In this document: piece after piece, positions 10,299-22,739 of the stretch
Layout of the letters: each line of letters opens with the position of its first letter
How positions within the stretch are numbered: position 1 is the first letter of the stretch
DNA from: Diprion similis
Lineage: Eukaryota > Arthropoda > Insecta > Hymenoptera > Diprionidae
DNA length: 64,000 nt
Direction of reading: 5' to 3'
Assembly (NCBI RefSeq): GCF_021155765.1
Contig: NC_060105.1
Location: 5,578,001 to 5,642,000, forward strand
Notes under the pieces: model-generated
Database searches by the model: none
What the model was told of the DNA's origin: nothing
What the model saw: only the letters and a program-made list of their open reading frames with translations
Translations under genes and position numbers: made by a program

Positions 10299-12626
10299 TT
10301 AGTTTTTTGGCTGTAACTTTTGATCCGTTGCTCGCAGCGTATTGGGACTGCGCTCAATCGATTTCTCTTGCAAAATTACGTCGGAATAGTGCCCTAAAGA
10401 ATTAATTGCAGCACTTTTCAAAGTCGTCGAAATTTTCGCCAAAAATCCAAAGGGGTTAGCCTTACTTTTTTTGCGATTTTTGGAGCCGAAAATTTCTAGT
10501 CTCCGAATGGATTCGTATGACCGGTTCTCGACTAATTGGGACCCCAGGAACTCAAAAAACACATTAAAAAATGCGTAGGACCAACAGCAGAGAAATGACG
10601 ATGGAAATCTGCAGTTTTTTGGCTGTAACTTTTGATCCGTTGCTCGCAGCGTATTGGGACTGCGCTCAATCGATTTCTCTTGCAAAATTACGTCGGAATA
10701 GTGTCCTAAAGAATGAATCGCAGCACTTTTCAAAGTCGTCGAAATTTTCGCCAAAAATCCAAAGGGGTTAGCCTTACTTTTTTTGCGATTTTTGGAGCCG
10801 AAAATTTCTAGTCTCCGAATGGATTCGTATGACCGGTTCTCGACTAATTGGGACCCCAGGAACTCAAAAAACACATTAAAAAATGCGTAGGACCAACAGC
10901 AGAGAAATGACGATGGAAATCTGCAGTTTTTTGGCTGTAACTTTTGATCCGTTGCTCGCAGCGTATTGGGACTGCGCTCAATCGATTTCTCTTGCAAAAT
11001 TACGTCGGGATAGTGCCCTGAAGAATGAATCGCAGCACTTTTCAAAGTCGTCGAAATTTTCGCCAAAAATCCAAAGGGGTTAGCCTTACTTTTTTTGCGA
11101 TTTTTGGAGCCGAAAATTTCTAGTCTCCGAATTGATTCGTATGACCGTTTCTCGACTAATTGGGACCCCCGGAACTCAAAAAACACATTAAAAAATGCGT
11201 AGGACCAACAGCAGAGAAATGACGATGGAAATCTGCAGTTTTTTGGCTGTAACTTTTGATCCGTTGCTCGCAGCGTATTGGGACTGCGCCTAATCGATTT
11301 CTCTTGCAAAATTACGTCGGAATAGTGCCCTAAAGAATTAATTGCAGCTTTTTTCATAGTCGTCAAAATTTTCACCAAAAATCCAAAGGGGTTAGCGTTC
11401 CTTTTTTTGCGATTTTTGCAGCCGAAAATTTCTAGTCTCCGAATTGATTCGTATGACCGTTTCTCGACTAATTGGGACCCCAGGAACTCAAAAAACACAT
11501 TAAAAAATGCGTAGGACCAACAGCAGAGAAATGACGATGGAAATCTGCAGTTTTTTGGCTGTAACTTTTGATCCGTTGCTCGCAGCGTATTGGGACTGCG
11601 CTCAATCGATTTCTCTTGCAAAATTGCGTCGGAATAGTGCCCTAAAGAATGAATCGCAGCACTTTTCAAAGTCGTCGAAATTTTCGCCAAAAATCCAAAG
11701 GGGTTAGCCTTACTTTTTTTGCGATTTTTGGAGCCGAAAATTTCTAGTCTCCGAATGGATTCGTATGACCGTTTCTCGACTAATTGGGACCCCAGGAACT
11801 CAAAAAACACATTAAAAAATGCGTAGGACCAACAGCAGAGAAATGACGATGGAAATCTGCAGTTTTTTGGCTGTAACTTTTGATCCGTTGCTCGCAGCGT
11901 ATTGGGACTGCGCTCAATCGATTTCTCTTGCAAAATTACGTCGGAATAGTGCCCTAAAGAATTAATTGCAGCTTTTTTCAAAGTCGTCAAAATTTTCACC
12001 AAAAATCCAAAGGGGTTAGCCTTCCTTTTTTTGCGATTTTTGCAGCCGAAAATTTCTAGTCTCCGAATTGATTCGTATGACCGTTTCTCGACTAATTGGG
12101 ACCCCAGGAACTCAAAAAACACATTAAAAAATGCGTAGGACCAACAGCAGAGAAATGACGATGGAAATCTGCAGTTTTTTGGCTGTAACTTTTGATCCGT
12201 TGCTCGCAGCGTATTGGGACTGCGCTCAATCGATTTCTCTTGCAAAATTACGTCGAAATAGTGCCCTAAAGAATTAATTGCGGCACTTTTCAAAGTCGTC
12301 GAAATTTTCACCAAAAATCCAAAGGGGTTAGCCTTACTTTTTTTGCGATTTTTGGAGCCGAAAATTTCTAGTCTCCGAATTGATCCGTATGACCGTTTCT
12401 CGACCAATTGGGACCCCAGGAACTCAAAAAACACATTAAAAAATGCGTAGGACCAACAGCAGAGAAATGACGATGGAAATCTGCAGTTTTTTGGCTGTAA
12501 CTTTTGATCCGTTGCTCGCAGCGTATTGGGACTGCGCTCAATCGATTTCTCTTGCAAAATTGCGTCGGAATAGTGCCCTAAAGAATGAATCGCAGCACTT
12601 TTCAAAGTCGTCGAAATTTTCGCCAA
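10299..12626 (-). other. Longest open frame across satellite monomers (775 codons), probably not a gene
   Basis: Because 312 is 104 codons, one minus-strand frame reads through about 7.5 monomers here. It yields a 104-residue repeat containing SYAFFNVFFEFLGSQLVE, KSKANPFGFL and ERSPNTLRATDQKLQPKN. The initiating codon in this stretch is arbitrary. Elsewhere in the array the same frame is cut by recurrent single-base stops, and no splice, promoter or signal structure supports a gene. I record it as a structural feature of the satellite. Confidence 0.5.
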
Positions 12627-12949
12627 AAATCCAAAGGGGTTAGCCTTACTTTTTTTGCGATTTTTGGAGCCGAAAATTTCTAGTCTTCGAATTGATTCGT
12701 ATGACCGTTTCTAGACTAATTGGGACCCCAGGAACTCAAAAAACACATTAAAAAATGCGTAGGACGAACAGCAGAGAAATGCCGATAAAAATCTGCAGTT
12801 TTTTGGCTGTAACTTTTGATCCGTTGCTCGCAGCGTATTGGGACTGCGCTCAATCGATTTCTCTTGCAAAATTACGTCGGAACAGTGCCCTAAAGAATTA
12901 ATTGCAGCACTTTTCAAAGTCGTCAAAATTTTCACCAAAAATCCAAAGG

Positions 12950-15790
12950 GGTTAGCCTTACTTTTTTTGCGATTGTTGCAGCCGAAAATTTCTAGTCTCC
13001 GAATTGATTCGTATGACCGTTTCTCGACTAATTGGGACCCCAGGAACTCAAAAAACACATTAAAAATGCGTAGGACCAACAGCAGAGAAATGACGATGGA
13101 AATCTGCAGTTTTTTGGCTGTAACTTTTGATCCGTTGCTCGCAGCGTATTGGGACTGCGCTCAATCGATTTCTCTTGCAAAATTACGTCGGAATAGTGCC
13201 CTGAAGAATTAATTGCAGCTTTTTTCAAAGTCGTCAAAATTTTCACCAAAAACCCAAAGGGGTTAGCCTTACTTTTTTTGCGATATTTGAAGTTGAAAAT
13301 TTCTAGTCTCCGAATTGATTCGTATGACCGTTTCTCGACTAATTGGGACCTCAGGAACTCAAAAAACACATTAAAAAATGCGTAGGACCAACAGCAGAGA
13401 AATGACGATGGAAATCTGCAGTTTTTTGGCTGTAACTTTTGATCCGTTGCTCGCAGCGTATTGGGACTGCGCTCAATCGATTTCTGTTGCAAAATTACGT
13501 CGGAATAGTGCCCTAAAGAATTAATTGCAGCACTTTTCAAAGTCGTCAAAATTTTCACCAAAAATCCAAAGGGGTTAGCCTTACTTTTTTTGCGATTGTT
13601 GCAGCCGAAAATTTCTAGTCTCCGAATTGATTCGTATGACCGTTTCTCGACTAATTGGGACCCCAGGAACTCAAAAACCACATTAAAAAATGCGTAGGAC
13701 AAACAGCAGAGAAATGACGATGAAAATCTTCAGTTTTTTGGCTGTAACTTTTGATCCGTTGCTCGCAGCGTATTGGGACTGCGCTCAATCGATTTTTCTT
13801 GCAAAATCACGTCGGAATGGTGCCCTAAAGAATTAATTGCAGCTCTTTTCAAAGTCATCGAAATTTTCACCAAAAATCCGAAGGGGTTAGCCTTACTTTT
13901 TTTGCGATTTTTGGAGCCGAAAATTTCTAGTCTCCGAATTGATTCGTATGACCGTTTCTCGACTAATTGGGACCCCAGGAACTCAAAAAACACATTAAAA
14001 AATGCGTAGGACCAACAGCAGAGAAATGACGATAAAAATCTTTAGTTTTTTGGCTGTAACTTTTGATCCGTTGCTCGCAGCGTATTGGGACTGCGCTCAA
14101 TCGATTTTTCTTGCAAAAATACGTCGGAATAGTGCCCTGAAGAATTAATTGCAGCACTTTTCAAAGTCGTCAAAATTTTCACCAAAAATCCAAAGGGGTT
14201 AGCCTTACTTTTTTTGCGATTTTTGGAGCCGAAAATTTCTAGTCTCCGAATTGATTCGTATGACCGTTTCTTGACTAATTGGGACCCCAGGAACTCAAAA
14301 AACACATTAAAAAATGCGTAGGACGAACAGCAGAGAAATGCCGATGAAAATCTGCAGTTTTTTGGCTGTAACTTTTGATCCGTTGCTCGCAGCGTATTGG
14401 GACTGCGCTCAATCGATTTCTCTTGCAAAATTACGTCGGAATAGTGCCCTAAAGAATTAATTGCAGCACTTTTCAAAGTCGTCGAAATTTTCACCAAAAA
14501 TCCAAAGGGGTTAGCCTTCCTTTTTTTGCGATTTTTGCAGCCGAAAATTTCTAGTCTCCGAATTGATTCGTATGACCGTTTCTCGACTAATTGGGACCCC
14601 AGGAACTCAAAAAACACATTAAAAAATGCGTAGGACCAACAGCAGAGAAATGACGATGGAAATCTGCAGTTTTTTGGCTGTAACTTTTGATCCGTTGCTC
14701 GCAGCGTATTGGGACTGCGCTCAATCGATTTCTCTTGCAAAATTACGTCGGAATAGTGCCCTCAAGAATGAATCGCAGCACTTTTTAAAGTCGTCAAAAT
14801 TTTCACCAAAAATCCAAAGGGGTTAGCCTTACTTTTTTTGCGATTTTTGCAGCCGAAAATTTCTAGTCTCCGAATTGATTCGTATGACCGTTTCTCGACT
14901 AATTGGGACCCCAGGAACTCAAAAAACACATTAAAAAATGCGTAGGATCAACAGCAGAGAAATGACGATGAAAATCTTCAGTTTTTTGGCAGTAACTTTT
15001 GATCCGTTGCTCGCAGCGTATTGGGACTGCGCTCAATCGATTTCTCTTGCAAAATTACGTCGGAATAGTGCCCTAAAGAATTAATTGCAGCACTTTTCAA
15101 AGTCGTCGAAATTTTCACCAGAAATCCAAAGGGGTTAGCCTTACTTTTTTTGCGATTTTTGGAGCCGAAAATTTCTAGTCTCCGAATTGATTCGTATGAC
15201 CGTTTCTCGACTAATTGGGACCCCAGGAACTCAAAAAACACATTAAAAAATGCGTAGGACCAACAGCAGAGAAATGACGATGGAAATCTGCAGTTTTTTG
15301 GCTGTAACTTTTGATCCGTCGCTCGCAGCGTATTGGGACTGCGCTCAATCGATTTCTCTTGCAAAATTACGTCGGAATAGTGCCCTAAAGAATTAGTTGC
15401 AGCACTTTTCAAAGTCGTCAAAATTTTCACCAAAAATCTAAAGGGGTTAGCCTTACTTTTTTTGCGATTGTTGCAGCCGAAAATTTCTAGTCTCCGAATT
15501 GATTCGTATGACCGTTTCTCGACTAATTGGGACCCCAGGAACTCAAAAAACACATTAAAAAATGCGTAGGACCAACAGCAGAGAAATGACGATGAAAATC
15601 TTCAGTTTTTTGGCTGTAACTTTTGATCCGTTGCTCGCAGCGTATTGGGACTGCGCTCAATCGATTTCTCTTGCAAAATTACGTCGGAATAGTGTCCTAA
15701 AGAATGAATCGCAGCACTTTTCAAAGTCGTCGAAATTTTCGCCAAAAATCCAAAGGGGTTAGCCTTACTTTTTTTGCGATTTTTGGAGCC
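12950..15790 (+). repeat. Higher-order block A, copy 1 (about 9 monomers; copy 2 at 34.5-37.3 kb)
   Basis: The order of variant monomers, including the rare gggacctcagg (13346-13356) and the caaaaaccacatt variant near 13672, recurs 21,527 bp downstream (34873-34883 and near 35200). That is 69 units less one base, and the missing base is the deletion near 32497. Identity between the blocks appears almost complete by eye. Confidence 0.8.
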
Positions 15791-16150
15791 GAAAATTTCT
15801 AGTCTCCGAATGGATTCGTATGACCGGTTCTCGACTAATTGGGACCCCAGGAACTCAAAAAACACATTAAAAAATGCGTAGGACCAACAGCAGAGAAATG
15901 ACGATGGAAATCTTCAGTTTTTTGGCAGTAACTTTTGATCCGTTGCTCGCAGCGTATTGGGACTGCGCTCAATCGATTTCTCTTGCAAAATTACGTCGGA
16001 ATAGTGCCCTAAAGAATTAATTGCAGCACTTTTCAAAGTCGTCGAAATTTTCACCAAAAATCCAAAGGGGTTAGCCTTACTTTTTTTGCGATTTTTGGAG
16101 CTGAAAATTTCTAGTCTCCGAATTGATTCGTATGACCGTTTCTCGACTAA

Positions 16151-18050
16151 TTAGGACCCCAGGAACTCAAAAAACACATTAAAAAATGCGTAGGACCAAC
16201 AGCAGAGAAATGACGATGGAAATCTGCAGTTTTTTGGCTGTAACTTTTGATCCGTTGCTCGCAGCGTATTGGGACTGCGCTCAATCGATTTCTCTTGCAA
16301 AATTACGTCGGAATAGTGTCCTAAATAATGAATCGCAGCACTTTTCAAAGTCGTCGAAATTTTCGCCAAAAATCCAAAGGGGTTAGCCTTACTTTTTTTG
16401 CGATTTTTGGAGTTGAAAATTTCTAGTCTCCGAATTGATTCGTATGACCGTTTCTCGACTAATTGGGACCCCAGGAACTCAAAAAACACATTAAAAAATG
16501 CGTAGGACCAACAGCAGAGAAATGACGATAAAAATCTGCAGTTTTTTGGCTGTAACTTTTGATCCGTTGCTCGCAGCGTATTGGGACTGCGCTCAATCGA
16601 TTTCTCTTGCAAAATTACGTCGGACCAGTGCCCTAAAGAAATAATTGCAGCACTTTTCAAAGTCGTCGAAATTTCCACCAAAAATCCAAAGGGGTTAGCC
16701 TTACTTTTCTTGCGATTTTTAGAGCCGAAAATTTCTAGTCTCCGAATTGATTCGTATGACCGTTTCTCGACTAATTGGGACCCCAGGAACTCAAAAAACA
16801 CATTAAAAAATGCGTAGGACCAACAGCAGAGAAATGACGATGGAAATCTGCAGTTTTTTGGCTGTAACTTTTGATCCGTTGCTCGCAGCGTATTGGGACT
16901 GCGCTCAATCGATTTCTCTTGCAAAATTACGTCGGAATAGTGCCCTAAAGAATGAATCGCAGCATTTTTTAAAGTCGTCGAAATTTTCGCCAAAAATCCA
17001 AAGGGGTTAGCCTTACTTTTTTTGCGATTTTTGGGGCCGAAAATTTCTAGTCTCCGAATTGATTCGTATGACCGTTTCTTGACTAATTGGGACCCCAGGA
17101 ACTCTAAAAACACATTAAAAAATGCGTAGGACGATCAGCAGAGAAATGCCGATAAAAATCTGCAGTTTTTTGGCTGTAACTTTTGATCCGTTGCTCGCAG
17201 CGTATTGGGACTGCGCTCAATCGATTTCTCTTGCAAAATTACGTCGGAATAGTGCCCTAAAGAATTAATTGCAGCACTTTTCAAAGTCGTCGAAATTTTC
17301 ACCAAAAATCCAAAGGGGTTAGCCTTACTTTTTTTGCGATTTTTGGAGCCGAAAATTTCTAGTCTCCAAATTGATTCGTATGACCGTTTCTCGACTAATT
17401 GGGACCCCAGGAACTCAAAAAACACATTAAAAAATGCGTAGGACCAACAGCAGAGAAATGACGATGGAAATCTGCAGTTTTTTAGCTGTAACTTTTGATC
17501 CGTTGCTCGCAGCGTATTGGGACTGCGCTCAATCGATTTCTCTTGCAAAATTACGTCGGAATAGTGCCCTAAAGAATGAATCGCAGCACTTTTCAAAGTC
17601 GTCGAAATTTTCGCCAAAAATCCAAAGGGGTTAGCCTTACTTTTTTTGCGATTTTTGGAGCCGAAAATTTCTAGTCTTCGAATTGATTCGTATGACCGTT
17701 TCTCGACTAATTGGGACCCCAGGAACTCAAAAAACACATTAAAAAATGCGTAGGACCAACAGCAGAGAAATGACGATAAAAATCTTTAGTTTTTTGGCTG
17801 TAACTTTAGATCCGTTGCTCGCAGCGTATTGGGACTGCGCTCAATCGATTTCTCTTGCAAAATTACGTCGGAATAGTGTCCTAAAGAATGAATCGCAGCA
17901 CTTTTCAAAGTCGTCGAAATTTTCGCCAAAAATCCAAAGGGGTTAGCCTTACTTTTTTTGCGATTTTTGGAGCCGAAAATTTCTAGTCTCCGAATGGATT
18001 CGTATGACCGGTTCTCGACTAATTGGGACCCCAGGAACTCAAAAAACACA
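16151..18050 (+). repeat. Higher-order block C (repeated at +4680 and again at +7488)
   Basis: A run of units that includes an IIS/LVE/HW-type monomer (cggaccagtgcc with gaaataattgc) and a cattttttaaag unit recurs at 20831-22730 (15 units on) and at 23639-25540 (another 9 units on). This shows repeated copying of the same multi-monomer segment. Confidence 0.78.
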
Positions 18051-19650
18051 TTAAAAAATGCGTAGGACCAACAGCAGAGAAATGACGATGGAAATCTTCA
18101 GTTTTTTGGCAGTAACTTTTGATCCGTTGCTCGCAGCGTATTGGGACTGCGCTCAATCGATTTCTCTTGCAAAATTACGTCGGAATAGTGCCCTAAAGAA
18201 TTAATTGCAGCACTTTTCAAAGTCGTCGAAATTTTCACCAAAAATCCAAAGGGGTTAGCCTTACTTTTTTTGCGATTTTTGGGGCCGAAAATTTCTAGTC
18301 TCCGAATTGATTCGTATGACCGTTTCATGACTAATTGGGACCCCAGGAACTCTAAAAACACATTAAAAAATGCCTAGGACGAACAGCAGAGAAATGCCGA
18401 TGAAAATCTGCAGTTTTTTGGCTGTAACTTTTGATCCGTTGCTCGCAGCGTATTGGGACTGCGCTCAATCGATTTCTCTTGCAAAATTACGTCGGAATAG
18501 TGCCCTAAAGAATTAATTGCAGCACTTTTCAAAGTCGTCGAAATTTTCACCAAAAATCCAAAGGGGTTAGCCTTACTTTTTTTGCGATTTTTGGAGCCGA
18601 AAATTTCTAGTCTCCGAATGGATTCGTATGACCGGTTCTCGACTAATTGGGACCCCAGGAACTCAAAAAACACATTAAAAAATGCGTAGGACCAACAGCA
18701 GAGAAATGACGATGGAAATCTTCAGTTTTTTGGCAGTAACTTTTGATCCGTTGCTCGCAGCGTATTGGGACTGCGCTCAATCGATTTCTCTTGCGAAATT
18801 ACGTCGGAATAGTGCCCTAAAGAATTAATTGCAGCACTTTTCAAAGTCGTCGAAATTTTCACCAAAAATCCAAAGGGGTTAGCCTTACTTTTTTTGCGAT
18901 TTTTGGAGCTGAAAATTTCTAGTCTCCGAATTGATTCGTATGACCGTTTCTCGACTAATTAGGACCCCAGGAACTCAAAAAACACATTAAAAAATGCGTA
19001 GGACCAACAGCAGAGAAATGACGATGGAAATCTGCAGTTTTTTGGCTGTAACTTTTGATCCGTTGCTCGCAGCGTATTGGGACTGCGCTCAATCGATTTC
19101 TCTTGCAAAATTACGTCGGAATAGTGTCCTAAAGAATGAATCGCAGCACTTTTCAAAGTCGTCGAAATTTTCGCCAAAAATCCAAAGGGGTTAGCCTTAC
19201 TTTTTTTGCGATTTTTGGAGTTGAAAATTTCTAGTCTCCGAATTGATTCGTATGACCGTTTCTCGACTAATTGGGACCCCAGGAACTCAAAAAACACATT
19301 AAAAAATGCGTAGGACCAACAGCAGAGAAATGACGATAAAAATCTGCAGTTTTTTGGCTGTAACTTTTGATCCGTTGCTCGCAGCGTATTGGGACTGCGC
19401 TCAATCGATTTCTCTTGCAAAATTACGTCGGAATAGTGCCCTAAAGAATGAATCGCAGCACTTTTCAAAGTCGTCGAAATTTTCGCCAAAAATCCAAAGG
19501 GGTTAGCCTTACTTTTTTTGCGATTTTTGGAGCCGAAAATTTCTAGTCTTCGAATTGATTCGTATGACCGTTTCTCGACTAATTGGGACCCCAGGAACTC
19601 AAAAAACACATTAAAAAATGCGTAGGACCAACAGCAGAGAAATGACGATA
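17786..19650 (+). repeat. Higher-order block D: 6-monomer tandem duplication (repeated at 19658-21520)
   Basis: Two private markers recur exactly 1872 bp (6 units) apart. The variant tgcctaggac is at 18371 and 20243. The variant ttgcgaaatt is near 18792 and 20664. Apart from these two positions I see neither marker in the array. The intervening units match in order. Confidence 0.82.
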
Positions 19651-22600
19651 AAAATCTTTAGTTTTTTGGCTGTAACTTTAGATCCGTTGCTCGCAGCGTA
19701 TTGGGACTGCGCTCAATCGATTTCTCTTGCAAAATTACGTCGGAATAGTGTCCTAAAGAATGAATCGCAGCACTTTTCAAAGTCGTCGAAATTTTCGCCA
19801 AAAATCCAAAGGGGTTAGCCTTACTTTTTTTGCGATTTTTGGAGCCGAAAATTTCTAGTCTCCGAATGGATTCGTATGACCGGTTCTCGACTAATTGGGA
19901 CCCCAGGAACTCAAAAAACACATTAAAAAATGCGTAGGACCAACAGCAGAGAAATGACGATGGAAATCTTCAGTTTTTTGGCAGTAACTTTTGATCCGTT
20001 GCTCGCAGCGTATTGGGACTGCGCTCAATCGATTTCTCTTGCAAAATTACGTCGGAATAGTGCCCTAAAGAATTAATTGCAGCACTTTTCAAAGTCGTCG
20101 AAATTTTCACCAAAAATCCAAAGGGGTTAGCCTTACTTTTTTTGCGATTTTTGGGGCCGAAAATTTCTAGTCTCCGAATTGATTCGTATGACCGTTTCAT
20201 GACTAATTGGGACCCCAGGAACTCTAAAAACACATTAAAAAATGCCTAGGACGAACAGCAGAGAAATGCCGATGAAAATCTGCAGTTTTTTGGCTGTAAC
20301 TTTTGATCCGTTGCTCGCAGCGTATTGGGACTGCGCTCAATCGATTTCTCTTGCAAAATTACGTCGGAATAGTGCCCTAAAGAATTAATTGCAGCACTTT
20401 TCAAAGTCGTCGAAATTTTCACCAAAAATCCAAAGGGGTTAGCCTTACTTTTTTTGCGATTTTTGGAGCCGAAAATTTCTAGTCTCCGAATGGATTCGTA
20501 TGACCGGTTCTCGACTAATTGGGACCCCAGGAACTCAAAAAACACATTAAAAAATGCGTAGGACCAACAGCAGAGAAATGACGATGGAAATCTTCAGTTT
20601 TTTGGCAGTAACTTTTGATCCGTTGCTCGCAGCGTATTGGGACTGCGCTCAATCGATTTCTCTTGCGAAATTACGTCGGAATAGTGCCCTAAAGAATTAA
20701 TTGCAGCACTTTTCAAAGTCGTCGAAATTTTCACCAAAAATCCAAAGGGGTTAGCCTTACTTTTTTTGCGATTTTTGGAGCTGAAAATTTCTAGTCTCCG
20801 AATTGATTCGTATGACCGTTTCTCGACTAATCAGGACCCCAGGAACTCAAAAAACACATTAAAAAATGCGTAGGACCAACAGCAGAGAAATGACGATGGA
20901 AATCTGCAGTTTTTTGGCTGTAACTTTTGATCCGTTGCTCGCAGCGTATTGGGACTGCGCTCAATCGATTTCTCTTGCAAAATTACGTCGGAATAGTGTC
21001 CTAAAGAATGAATCGCAGCACTTTTCAAAGTCGTCGAAATTTTCGCCAAAAATCCAAAGGGGTTAGCCTTACTTTTTTTGCGATTTTTGGAGTTGAAAAT
21101 TTCTAGTCTCCGAATTGATTCGTATGACCGTTTCTCGACTAATTGGGACCCCAGGAACTCAAAAAACACATTAAAAAATGCGTAGGACCAACAGCAGAGA
21201 AATGACGATAAAAATCTGCAGTTTTTTGGCTGTAACTTTTGATCCGTTGCTCGCAGCGTATTGGGACTGCGCTCAATCGATTTCTCTTGCAAAATTACGT
21301 CGGACCAGTGCCCTAAAGAAATAATTGCAGCACTTTTCAAAGTCGTCGAAATTTCCACCAAAAATCCAAAGGGGTTAGCCTTACTTTTCTTGCGATTTTT
21401 AGAGCCGAAAATTTCTAGTCTCCGAATTGATTCGTATGACCGTTTCTCGACTAATTGGGACCCCAGGAACTCAAAAAACACATTAAAAAATGCGTAGGAC
21501 CAACAGCAGAGAAATGACGATGGAAATCTGCAGTTTTTTGGCTGTAACTTTTGATCCGTTGCTCGCAGCGTATTGGGACTGCGCTCAATCGATTTCTCTT
21601 GCAAAATTACGTCGGAATAGTGCCCTAAAGAATGAATCGCAGCATTTTTTAAAGTCGTCGAAATTTTCGCCAAAAATCCAAAGGGGTTAGCCTTACTTTT
21701 TTTGCGATTTTTGGGGCCGAAAATTTCTAGTCTCCGAATTGATTCGTATGACCGTTTCTTGACTAATTGGGACCCCAGGAACTCTAAAAACACATTAAAA
21801 AATGCGTAGGACGATCAGCAGAGAAATGCCGATAAAAATCTGCAGTTTTTTGGCTGTAACTTTTGATCCGTTGCTCGCAGCGTATTGGGACTGCGCTCAA
21901 TCGATTTCTCTTGCAAAATTACGTCGGAATAGTGCCCTAAAGAATTAATTGCAGCACTTTTCAAAGTCGTCGAAATTTTCACCAAAAATCCAAAGGGGTT
22001 AGCCTTACTTTTTTTGCGATTTTTGGAGCCGAAAATTTCTAGTCTCCAAATTGATTCGTATGACCGTTTCTCGACTAATTGGGACCCCAGGAACTCAAAA
22101 AACACATTAAAAAATGCGTAGGACCAACAGCAGAGAAATGACGATGGAAATCTGCAGTTTTTTAGCTGTAACTTTTGATCCGTTGCTCGCAGCGTATTGG
22201 GACTGCGCTCAATCGATTTCTCTTGCAAAATTACGTCGGAATAGTGCCCTAAAGAATGAATCGCAGCACTTTTCAAAGTCGTCGAAATTTTCGCCAAAAA
22301 TCCAAAGGGGTTAGCCTTACTTTTTTTGCGATTTTTGGAGCCGAAAATTTCTAGTCTTCGAATTGATTCGTATGACCGTTTCTCGACTAATTGGGACCCC
22401 AGGAACTCAAAAAACACATTAAAAAATGCGTAGGACCAACAGCAGAGAAATGACGATAAAAATCTTTAGTTTTTTGGCTGTAACTTTAGATCCGTTGCTC
22501 GCAGCGTATTGGGACTGCGCTCAATCGATTTCTCTTGCAAAATTACGTCGGAATAGTGTCCTAAAGAATGAATCGCAGCACTTTTCAAAGTCGTCGAAAT

Positions 22601-22739
22601 TTTCGCCAAAAATCCAAAGGGGTTAGCCTTACTTTTTTTGCGATTTTTGGAGCCGAAAATTTCTAGTCTCCGAATGGATTCGTATGACCGGTTCTCGACT
22701 AATTGGGACCCCAGGAACTCAAAAAACACATTAAAAAAT

